From contig NC_090131.1 in assembly GCF_040581485.1 (NCBI RefSeq), positions 26,796,532 to 26,860,531 on the forward strand: a stretch of 64,000 nt of DNA, written 5' to 3'. Shown piece after piece: positions 27,057-38,558 of this stretch; the stretch's first letter is position 1; each line of letters begins with the position of its first letter. Origin of the DNA: Linepithema humile (taxonomy: Eukaryota; Arthropoda; Insecta; Hymenoptera; Formicidae). The notes beneath the pieces are model-generated. The model had not been told where the DNA came from, ran no database searches, and worked only from the letters and a program-made list of their open reading frames with translations. A program made the translations under genes and the position numbers.

Positions 27057-29056
27057 CTGCAACACGCGCAAAAAAATGAACGTTAATAACACTTCATCTG
27101 CGAAATATCTCAATCCACTAACCGCAAGTCAAGCGTAAATCACGCATTTACGTGATTCTAATGATATACACTTTATCTGCTGATAAGGAACATTCCACTC
27201 AAAAACGCATGTGCATGACGAGTCCGAGACAAAGGAAAAAAACAACGACGCTTTACTCGAACGGATTATTTTTCTCTTTCGTTATCGCCAACGATGTTTT
27301 GCGAGAATTTATTACAAAATTTCAATTGCCAATAATCCGATTGTCGATCGGATCGCATTGTATAGTACGTTCATGATTGGAATTACGACATACATGCTCT
27401 TGACCTTCGGCCTAGCGTTTACGCCACACACGCGATTTGCAAGTCCACGACAGCAAACAATTCGCGTGATACGCCTGAAATCAATACCCCATCACGAGAC
27501 GTCTTATCTTCAATTCAATAGAGATAATTTTTATCATTTAATTTGACGAACACGATTTAAAATTCGTGCAAATGACTCAATAAAAAATATAAAATATAAT
27601 AAATACTTATATAAATATGTAATGAATTGAGATTTGTTAGTCAAATTTGTGTCTTAATAAATTTAAAATAATTCCGAGCGTGCGAACTATAAGCACATCA
27701 TTACTTTCTTAACTGACAGAGACAGGTATGTACGGTCAATAGGGGAACACTTGACATTTAACCTCAAAATATTCCTACACGTGATTCGCGCAATGGAACA
27801 CGTTAACCCGATACTACTATGACTGGCTTTGTTTTACCTTCGATTGACCTTGTGAATCTGAGAATCGTTCAGAGACTCACACGTGTTTAAACTCCACCTC
27901 TGTCATCGTGTCGCTAGAGAATTTGAGAAATAAATTTACGCGAGGAATAAGAGCTAAAAACGTTATTTGTATGACAAACTTTCACTGTTTGTTACTTTTT
28001 TAACCTACACTTCTCTTTGTTCATGCTGTTAAATTTGGAAATAAAAAAAATATATATATATATTGTATATATGTTTGTATAAATTATTCGTACAACATAA
28101 GGTGTGTAATACATTCTTTTCACATATCGAATATCTGAGCTGAATGTTCGCGTTTTCGTGAATCAGCTTTGTAATTGTTTACCTCTGCTTGTTGCTTTTG
28201 ACTGACGCAACATTACCCCGAAAAGTATGAATCGGAGCTTCCGCTGGTGCTTTCGACGAAAATTCGAGAATGTGCCTCGCTACTCGAGTATACTCTCGCG
28301 ACAATGTGACATTGCAAACTCGCGAAAATATATACCGTAATGCGGCAGAAAATACACGTCGAGTGCCGGCGCTCTATCGATTGCCGGGTGGAGATTGGCC
28401 GGAGCACATTAGATTACAGACACATTTACCGCTACTCTCGCGAAAACATGACGAAATTCGTTTCAGTTCTTACTACTTTCTTTCTCCTTTCTCTATCAAA
28501 GACTCGAGTCTGGCCTTTTAAACGCAAAAGAGTTTATTCATACTAACTGACGTATGACTTTAAAATCTTCGAACATAAAATTACAAGACGTCAGTCCGCT
28601 TTTCGAAAGGCTCGAAAATTTTATTATGTAAGTACGTACAAATTAAAGAATTCAGAGATATTATCAATGTTCTCGATAGAGCGCGTCACCTTTGCTATTT
28701 TACGATATAAATCTATCTGTCTATATTCGTTTGCGTGATTTATGCTTAAACGAATTTTGCTCCCGTTTAATGACACTTCTTTGTACTTTGGACTTTTCTT
28801 TTAACTCCCTACCAAGCTTGAATACACATATGTCAATTTAAATGCAGCAAGTTTATAATTCGTTGCTGCTTTGGCCCGGCGATAAGATGAATAAATAATG
28901 AATGCAATGATAAATTCAAACTCCAACGCGTGCTCGCGCGCTTGTGCCGGACGATCGCGCGCGTGGACGCATCAATCTTCGTCATCGCAACCATGATTCT
29001 TTCTTTCTCCCGTTCTTTCCTTCTATGAACATCGAATCTATCTAGAAAATACGTAC
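27057..29056. other. Non-coding stretch, probable first intron of gene A
   Basis: No coding exon recognised. Contains a short (TA)n run near 28,050. Its minus-strand ends match a donor at 29056 and an acceptor at 27057, so it would be intron 1 if the gene A model is right. Confidence 0.35.
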
Positions 29057-29530
29057 CTTGTAAACGTCAGGCCCACGCTATGGCGTCCTGAGAATGTTTC
29101 ACGTTTCGTTTTCGTACCGAAAGAAACCGCGACCGATTACCACTTCGCGGAACACTATTCGTCACGCGTGCGACAGTTACGCTATCGATTCGCCGCGACG
29201 TTCAACTGCGTCCACGACGGAGACCGCGCAATTGAGAGGAAGATGGTAACGCGAACGAGCGGCAACGAGCGAAAAAGCACGGGCGAGACACCGGTTAAAA
29301 GGGCGAAAGTGTCGGCAAAACGACACGAACCACGGCGAGCGCGATGGATGGATGGACGAACGGTGCCACGCACTCGTTGCACGCTCGGAGCGCGACACGG
29401 TGGCAATCAATCTGTACCGCGCGGCGGACGGCTGCACACTGAACGTAGCGGCGCGCGATGCCGCGCAAATATGAAGACTCGCCGCAATGAGCGGCGTCGA
29501 AATGCTGCGACTCAGTGAGCGCAGTGCGTT
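29057..29530 (-). promoter_or_regulatory. CpG-rich patch with candidate first exon of gene A
   Basis: CpG-rich DNA with a minus-strand donor, ACAAG|GTACGT, ending an exon at 29057. The AT-rich DNA to the right (29,531 onward) marks an abrupt edge, as at a CpG promoter. The open frames here (up to 116 codons on plus) are Arg-rich products of GC bias with no domain. This is the most distal plausible start for gene A; the assignment rests on splice signals and composition only. Confidence 0.4.
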
Positions 29531-30889
29531 TGAAAAATATTAGGATGATTTTAATTTAAACTTGATGATACAAAATATTACTTGTTAATCAAATCTACAA
29601 CACTTTTGAGGTAACTGAAAAAAAATACTGAATAAAAAGAGAAAACGGGGAAAATATAAAACAAAATTATAATATCAAAAAATATAACTTTCCAAAACGG
29701 GTGGATATCGTAGAGAAGAATGTCAGGATTTATCTATCAGAATTTTTATCATTTTTTTCTAATGTATACAAAAACTTTTATTGCAATTCTTACATTGAAT
29801 GATGAAGAATTAATTTAATTTTTGTTCTTATAAGACTGTGTATTGAGAAATTTTAATGCAGCATCTATAAAACATCAATGTCCTTTTTAAAAAATGAAAA
29901 ATATAATAAACAAAAAAATAAATATGATACATAATATTATGATCATTGTATTACATATTATATTTTTACAACGAAGGAGATTGAAGATATGAGGATATAA
30001 TCAATGAATCCAACATTTTATTCAGCAATAATACGAATATGATGAAAAATTGTTCGGTTGTTTTATGATGTAACGTACATTTGTAATTGGCTTAATACAC
30101 CTCAAATATCACTTTAAGTCGCTCCTTAAACAATATTTTTTACGCAAATATTGAATTTTACGAATTCGAATAAATTATAGTCACAAAAATGATCAACATA
30201 TAGAATAACATAATAGAATGAAAAGATGCTGATTCAATACTCAATTCATTTGTACTCTAGTTGACATCTTTCGAAAATACATTTGTTTTGCTTTTAAAAA
30301 ACGTAAATGTTAATGCAAATATTGATGCATATTCATGGAAGCATCAAAGCAATATCAACAGGAAACCAATAACAACTTTTGATTATTATTTTAGCAAAAC
30401 ATTCAAAAATCTTTTAGAGCGCTCTTTAGATCAATAGTCTTAAAGTATTTATATTTCAAATACATTATTGTACATATAGAAAGTTACGTTTTTATGAGCA
30501 ATGAATAAAGAGCGCATATCATGAAAATAAATGTTATTTACTTTTATCCCTGATATTTAATGTTTTAGAGTTTCGTAATAATCGTATTCGACATCGAACA
30601 TCAAAAATCTGTGTGTTATCTTCTATAATTTAATGAACACATTTGAAATATACCGATGCTTCGTGGCAAATGTCTATAAATTCATTTCATGTACAAATTA
30701 TGTTAATTTTACCGCAAAATCTCTACGCACGCGTTTAACAATCCGTTGTATGATTTATCATGGGAATATACAATGTAATTATGTTGTTATCAATTTAATG
30801 AAAATGTGTTATGTGTTAAGATGTTAAATAAATACACAATTTAAATTCAAGATGAATAGTCTGTAAAAAAATATATATATATGTATGTC

Positions 30890-30929
<40 letters not shown>

Positions 30930-33123
30930 GTATGTCACTTATATATAATCACTATGTATAATCTTGCAAAATATGAATAGGGTACATATAGATACATACA
31001 AACAAGTCAAATAATTGCACTAAATTATAAAAGTAGCTGCGTAGCATAAATCTCTGTGCAAGAAGAAACGACATTACTTTTAAAACAACAAAAGCAGGTA
31101 TTATTATCTAAACAGCACTTATCCAAAATATATAAATTGTTAATAATCTTTAAGAATGCTTAGGCGCTATAAACTCCCTATTCTTGTTTTTTACCTAAGA
31201 TGTGATGGATAAAAACAAAGTATTTGTTTCTTACAAACAAAGGATTTCTTACTTTCAATGTAATTTTTTTACAGCAATAAAAAAAATAAAATTTCTTTAG
31301 TATTTCTACAACAGAAATAATAAATTGTTTCAGAATTCTTTATAATATGCAATAATATTTATTATATATTATAATAAAGTAATCTCTTTGTATAATATTA
31401 CAAAAAAAAAAAGTAGTAGATGTGCAAATACTTTGCTTTGTCCACTGTATATGTTATTAATGTGCCATTCGATGTGCAAAATTGTTGTATAAGAGATTTT
31501 GAATGATATAATTGATAATTCGAGGCAGGTGTTACAAACTTCTCTAATAATTGTTTGCCACTTATACATAATATCAGGCTACTAATAGATTGTTATGAAA
31601 AAAATATAATGCGTAATACTTATTAAAATCTATGTTAGTATATAAATTGAATTGTAAGTAAAAGTTCTAATTATAAATATTACTGGAATATGAAATAAAT
31701 TTTTATCTTCTTTAAAAGCCTTTAAAAGCCTTAGACAAGTTAATTTTCATGGCTAATGTACACGTAAGTTATTAAGTAGAAAACTTTTTTTTCGAGATTT
31801 TTTTTCTTTTCTATACAACGTTGTTGGTATTCTCAAACATCAACAATTCTGAAGGACTATCTTCTTAAATAGAATAATTGTGAATAATTTTCTTTATAGG
31901 ACTACAGTTTTCCAACTCTTCTATGCTTTTCTGTATCTCGCATTTTGTATCATAGGAAACAGGTACAATGTGTTAGGTAACTCAATTTCCTGTGCGATAC
32001 AACAATCGATAAGATTCCTTACGCTACTTTACTCCGTAATAAAGATCAAGTACATTTTACCATACTTATAAGTTACATAGAAAATGTTCCGCTGGTAGAT
32101 ATCATTCCTTTCATTTTTTTTCTGTTTTAATAAGATGTATAGAAAACTAAATATCCTACAGCCTCTCTCTGTGATGTATAAACTAAGTGGCAAAAAGTTG
32201 AGAATAACTAAAGTGCTACACACCGGACAAATTGCATGTGGAGAGAATTACAAACCGATACAACAAATGGACAAGTGCATTTTTGTGATAATAAAGATTA
32301 CACGCAACTCGGCATTATTTAGACTCTGTATTATTTAACTATGTAATCTCTTTTTGCTTAAAAAAAAAAAAAAAAAAAATGATTATCAAGTGATTGTGTT
32401 TCGCGTTACGTTTATCGCGCAACATAATATATCTTTACGTAAATTAATACAAGTCTAGATGCGTTGGTAATAAAAAAAATAACATGTGGCAATTGTTATA
32501 TCTGAAGGTGGAGACGACTTTTCGGTTAGATAGCAATCAGTTATACCAATTGCGTACTCCAAGAAATGCAAAAATACACTATGTAGCACATGATGAGGAA
32601 TTCTCCGTGTTCTAATAATGGACGGTGGAGTGTTTACTTGCTACTCATTAAAAAGAATATCTACTTCCTTCCCGCATCCTAAAATGGTTCCTATCGCTAA
32701 GTTCATTTGATCTGCTACTAGTCATAAGTTAAATTATGATCTTATTGAAATAATGAAGTGCACACTATAAATTATGAATTGATATAGTCCTTCTTTTCGC
32801 CCAAGTCGTTGTCAACTGAACTGTTACTGTCGAGTCATCACATAAAACATCAGTAAGCCGTTATTACAATATAAATATCGTCTTACTGAAATATCGAGAT
32901 ATCAAAAGTTGTTAAATATCCACCTAAAATTAAACGATGTCGTAATAAATATAAGTATCTCTTAAAAAACGACGCTGATTTTTATACCTAGCTTATTTCT
33001 GTAAGGTGAGCGCGTCACCTTGATGGAAAATTTGTTATATTTACACAGTAATGTACAATTATGATTTTATACACAAGTGAAAAATGTGATGTTCTTTTTC
33101 TTTCCCTTTTCGCGATATTTTTT
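29531..33123. other. AT-rich intergenic stretch downstream of KDM7
   Basis: No coding exon seen. It separates the KDM7 stop codon from the proposed distal promoter of gene A and should contain the KDM7 3' untranslated region near its right end; I could not fix a polyadenylation site. Confidence 0.5.
30870..30926. repeat. (TA)n/(TATG)n microsatellite
   Basis: Near-continuous alternating TA with a few TATG/TCTA interruptions. Confidence 0.9.
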
Positions 33124-36100
33124 CTAATGCATCATTTTATGCAGTTTTAGAATCTTCCCCAAACGTTGCTTCGCCGTTTTCATTCCCTTTTTTGGTTTTC
33201 GCTCTGAAAATTTATGGACATCGAACATCTCAGTTATCTTAATTTACAATTGTTAATCGATTATATAACTCATATCTTATAATATAAATTTTTAAATTAT
33301 TTTTAAAAAAGAAACACAGGCATAAAAATTGATACTTTACCAACGGGAACGGGTGCCGCAAGTTTGGCTTTAACATCTCTAAGTCGATTGGGACTTGTCA
33401 GTATCGATCCGAATCCTGTTGGTGATTTTATAACATTTTCAGAAGCTGCAGTGGACGACGTAGTCCCCACTGCAGTGACCACCGGATTCTTCTGCTTCTT
33501 TTTGTTATACGTCCGTTTGTTGGAACTCTATTACATGCATAAAACGTAATATCATTAGGTTCTTTCAATTTATAACAACAGCATAAGTGAAAATGATCGA
33601 CGAATACAGAAAGGAAGACATAGAGAAAGAAACAGAGTCCACTATACAGAGATATCTAAATAGCTTATTCCTGTCGGATTAGTCTGAAACTATTGGTGGC
33701 AAATCAATCACTACATGTGCAGTAAAAAGAAAATAAATTAGCGTTAAAGTAACTAATACGATTAACTAATATTTAAACAAGAAAACACTTTTATAAGAAT
33801 TATACAATTGGAAACACAATTTTGGCTATAAAATATATAATAACTACAATTGGAAAACTGAAAGAAAATATTGCACTACTGACAGATCGAAATTGTAAAA
33901 ATCGAAATATGCCTACCAATTTCTTCTTGGTAGTCTTGTCCATGTCGTTATCCAGGTATTCAACCTATATGAAATGTATATGCAAGAAACATGGAGAATT
34001 ATGGTATTTAAGAAAAGTTATGAAATGATAAGACACTTAGTAAATGACAAATAATAATATAAAAAATATTAAACATATTATTTCATCAGAAATCAAATAT
34101 AGCAGGCGTGTGTTTGTGAATTATGAATATATTAGTTTCGATATATATTTAATAATTAGAAAACTCAACGTATTATTTATACACGTGTAAGAGACATATA
34201 ATTATGTGCAAAACAAAACAAAGTAATGCTGAACGAAATAATAATTAACTTACCGATTGTTTCGCTCGCTTCGCCGCAGCCGCTTCCAAGCCCTTTTCCA
34301 CAGACGTTTTCTTCGCGCCTTCCCGCGCCGGTCGATTTGTTTTTGGTAAAAGAGGACCCACTCTGGCTTTCGGGTTCCACGCTTCGTCAATCTGACTCTT
34401 TGCTTTGGGCTTGAAGATATAATCTTCGTCGTCGGAAGCGTCCAAAGCTGGATAAACTGCGAATGATATATATTTAGTGGATGTTCATCACCAACAAAAG
34501 GCATACTTTTATTATATACGTACTGAAATCATCGTCTTGGTGAACTTTGTCGATATTTTCTATCGACTGATCATCGTCGTCGTCATCGTCGTCTGGTTGG
34601 CTCTTAGTGGGTTTTGAAGATTTCGTGAGATTACTCGTGGTTGAGTAACTCTGGCTGAACGATAACATTCCAGCGATCGCCTCCCGTGTAGACGGTGACG
34701 CCCTGTCGGAACTGATCGTTTTCAATTTATAAATACTAAGACACCAAAAAATCAAACTCATTCCTCTGTACGTGTGAAAAGCTACTGGAATTTTCTAATC
34801 GACATTCGCTTAAACAAACCAAGACCTTTTACATGCTCGAAAAGAGGAAAAAAGTACAATCTACGTTCATATATATTAGCTCTCTATGCCTTTTAGATTC
34901 ATCTCGAGTCAAAATAAACTTGCAGAAGTTTGAAAAACTAACAGCTAATTCAATTAATTAGTTCAAACTGTTCTAAAACTTGTATCACTTTATTAGAATT
35001 GATCAAGATTTTTCAAGGTGTGAGAACTACAACATACTTAATATTAAATATTAAATATAATATTTAATATTAAAAACTAAATGTTAAATACTAAACTCCA
35101 CAACGAATTGACTTACCCAGTAGGAGGCGGCATAGACTGGCTGTACTGTGAGATCGTTGTCGAAGGCCTGCAATAATTTTTCATTGTAATCTGCTAATAA
35201 TAATGATAAATCTAAATTTATACATACGTGACGTCTATCCTCTGAGTGCCATTTCCGAGCGTGTACGCCGATGCTTTCAACAGTTCCTCTATACCGTTTT
35301 TCGGTGCGTTGCTTAGCACGTCAACGTTACCATCGAAATCGCGCTTAAATCGCTTCTGCGCGTTCGATTTCGGCGCCCGCTTCCGCTTCTGCGACTCATC
35401 TATCACGAGACTGTAATCGCTCTCGCTGCTGCCGTCGTGAAAATCGTATACGGACGACGTTTGATTCCACGGTAGCGATTCTTTCGTTGTCTCGAGGGTG
35501 TGATCGGTTGTAATATTGTTTCCGTAAACGTTTATATTGTCGTTTGTACTTCTGACAACCTCATTGTTGCCGAGTTTAAATCTAATTACGGTAGGGCTCT
35601 GTTTTCCCGGCTTGGACAATTGCCGCTTATTGCTATTGGCAGGTTTTTCCGTCGCAGTCGCTTTAACGTCGGGGCACATAATGGGTTTTGGTAATGTGAG
35701 CTTTAACGGTGGCCTCGGCGATTCTTGAATCACAGCAGGTTCCACTTTGTTCTTTTCCTTCAGCGTCATTTTAAAGGCGTTATCAGCCATCTTGTCGGCG
35801 TAATCAAAATCCACGAAATCTTTGTTCAACGGCTTCTTCTTCTTTCGTTTACTCTCACGTTCCGGCTTCGGCGGATTTAAAGATATTAAGTACCGTTCCG
35901 CGTGTCGTATCTCTTTGCTGAGGTCCTTCAGTAATTTCTGGCTGTTTATCGTTTCCGGTATCTGACCGCGGCTGATCATGTTATACTGAAATTAAACCTT
36001 GGTTTTTATTCTACATTCCATCGGATTTTATATTAAAAGAAAAAATTAAATATACGAAATGTTTTAACTTACATCCTTGTCTGTATTCCATTGTTTGAGA

Positions 36101-38133
36101 ATTCCAAGCAGCGCCTTCACACCTTGTAAAAAATATGACGGACATTTTTTGCCCTCATTATTTAATTCTTTTAGTTCTTTGAGCAATTTTTTCGCTGCAA
36201 ACCAGTTAATTGTCTCAAATCCAGGATACTGAAACTTTGCAGGAGTTTTCATCTTCCTTTCTAATTCATATATTCTACAAAATAGAGCGCAATTTTAACG
36301 TAAAATACATGATATATTTTTCTCAATCAATTGACGTCCAAACAAATTTTCTTTACTCACTGTATTTGCATCGGAATGTTAAGACTGTGCACAAAATTTC
36401 CGCCGAAAACCAAAGAATCCATCGGCGTGAGCACAGCGTGTATCCAGCCTGTGGGAATCATCATTGTTTGACCCTGTTTAAGCACGCATTTGTAACACGC
36501 GTCGGCCTGGTCCCCAAAGAAAGTTTCACTCTGTGTGGAACTGCACATCCAATGCTGATACAGTTGCAAATTCGCCGGCGTCGGCTTTACGAGGTAGAAC
36601 ACTTTTTCGCCGCGTAACACGTGATACCAAACAGATGTGCCGCCAAAATCAATGTGAAAATCTGTGAAACTATCTTTGACCCCCATTAGGCAATACTTTT
36701 GTACTTCGGGTCGCTTTATATCACTGTCCTCGGGCCAATCTCGCGGCCACACAGAATTAACCCAGTCAAGTTTGCGCGCGATGTACGGCGCTTCCACCAT
36801 TGGCGAAAGACTGCAATTGTTTGATTTGTCAATTTATGCAAATATGTCCTAGAAAACATTTATAAAGCCGCAATACGGCAAGGCAATGAATATTGATATA
36901 CCCAGTATTAGAAAATTCGAGACTTATGACATTAAGTACCCTTGTTCGAGAAGGAGAATTGAAATATTCTACAAAGTCTCTTAATTTCATGCGTATGTTA
37001 CTTTGTCTAGTAACATCGATTACATCCATGTCTCGATCACCACCTAAAAGTAACAGTATTCAACTATGTAAATTTATATGTAAAATAATATTGTACAGTA
37101 TACTTATTATATTAGCTATCTTACCTATATGAGTCTCGACATCGTAGACACTAAAACTTGGAGATGGTACAATCATATCAAGTCCCTCTTTTCCATCAGT
37201 AATGATAGGAGTTTCAAAACCATTTGTTTGTAAATACTGAAAAGTTAATTGCTGACCCTTCACATGCTTCACAACTTCATCAGCTTTGGGAAAATGCCTA
37301 GATTTCAACTCTCGTATAAATACTGGAGTACCAGTCTGAACAGGTTTTGTGTCAGCATCGCGTTCGGTATAATCATGTCTGTGCCAGTTCATTCTAGCCT
37401 TCACTGTAAAAGAAAATTATTAATTATTAATAATAATAAATAATTTCATTTAAAAATATACATAAATTGTTAATATTTAATAGCAAAACAGCCTTACTGA
37501 GTGAAGGACCACACATAGCTTCACACCGTGGACAATGATATTTGTCAAGATCTATAGTCATATATTCTTTTAAAGCCACACATCTAAAATGAAACAATGA
37601 CACTGTTTACATTCAATAAAAATCATCACAATTCTAACATATTACACAATTTACAAGTCACATATATGTGTAAACAAACACTTTATTTAAATACAATGGG
37701 TTAATAAGTATTTTAATTATTCTCACTGTGTCACATATTTGCTAATAACAAGAAAAAGACATAAGAAATGGAAGACAAATAGCGTATAATGCAGGTTATG
37801 TTACTATCAACAAAACATCATTTGCGACATGATGCCGGCAAACCCACGCCGTAATTCTGTATTCACAATCAAACATAAACCAATGGGCATCCTTGGAGAT
37901 ATAATTTCGTATACAAAAACTTCCAGAATTCGGAAAAATCGTGAAAAATCAGTGTTGCGAGCGTTGAACGCCGTCGTGTCTCAAGCATCGAATTTCTCCG
38001 ATTTCGCATATTTTAACGAGCTTGCAAACGCTTACCCGCCATGGTACCACTCTTTGCACACGTCACATTGTATCATAAATTGCTCGGAATCGTACGAACG
38101 ACCACACAAGCAATACGTAACTGGCAGCTCCAT
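33124..38133 (-). CDS. PHF8: PHF8/KDM7-family JmjC histone lysine demethylase, complete, 12 exons, 915 aa
   Basis: Nuclear 2-oxoglutarate/Fe(II) oxygenase that in this family binds H3K4me3 through its PHD finger and removes methyl groups from H3K9, H3K27 or H4K20. Exons (minus): 38133-38036, 37583-37498, 37403-37125, 37043-36902, 36810-36361, 36274-36073, 35985-35228, 35167-35117, 34735-34524, 34456-34254, 33527-33341, 33203-33124; all phases agree and give one frame of 915 residues, close to vertebrate KDM7A. The PHD finger is at residues 1-61 (YCLCGRSYD, CDVCKEWYHG, YHCPRCE). The JmjC domain follows, with iron ligands H254, D256 (DFHIDFGG) and H326 (TGWIHAVL) at family spacing. The C-terminal half has the short conserved KDM7 blocks: SPSTREAIAGML, NPKARVGPLLPK, REGAKKTSVEKGLEAAAAK and the terminal TAKQRLGKILKLHK. 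A poly-Asp run lies in exon 9. The start is chosen because the ATG opens directly into the PHD finger. Vertebrate PHF8, PHF2 and KDM7A are equally related by eye, so the symbol means the family. Confidence 0.95.
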
Positions 38134-38558
38134 TTTTAGTGGTTATCAATATTGATGAATACAACTCTTCCCGTGGCACGGTTTCGTCAACACAAAGATG
38201 GTAGCGTGATGGAAAGTACCCTGACGTTCAGGCTGACCAACTGCGTGAAAAGTTTTGTTCGCATCGCATGCTCCAATCAGTGACGCCAGATTTGAATGCA
38301 AGCACCAAGCAACACGAGGGACGGAATATCGCACCATGTGCAACATGTATTCCTGTTAACAAATAATAGCTCCTTAGGGTATGTTCCAACGCGACGCGAA
38401 CGTCCGATCGCCATATTGGTTCCGGTGAATGTATTGGAAATACATATGAATATGAATGGATTGAACAAATTTGAGGTTAAATTCTGGATGTTTGATAAAA
38501 ATTGATAAACCACATACTATTAGATATATATTTCTACTTATCAACATTTTGTTTATCA
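38134..38558. promoter_or_regulatory. Divergent promoter interval between KDM7 and NOL9
   Basis: The start codons of the minus-strand KDM7 and plus-strand NOL9 are 425 bp apart, so both transcription starts probably lie in this interval. It contains CGCCATATT at 38409-38417, which fits the YY1/Pho consensus CGCCATNTT, followed at once by a CCGG-containing sequence. No TATA box is convincing, which suits housekeeping-type promoters. Whether it is one bidirectional promoter or two adjacent ones cannot be told from sequence. Confidence 0.6.

Noticed and set aside
35500..35728. Plus-strand open frames inside KDM7
   Set aside because: Antisense to the large KDM7 exon 7, which has conserved KDM7 blocks on minus.
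36210..36617. 135-codon plus-strand open frame
   Set aside because: Antisense shadow of the KDM7 JmjC exon.
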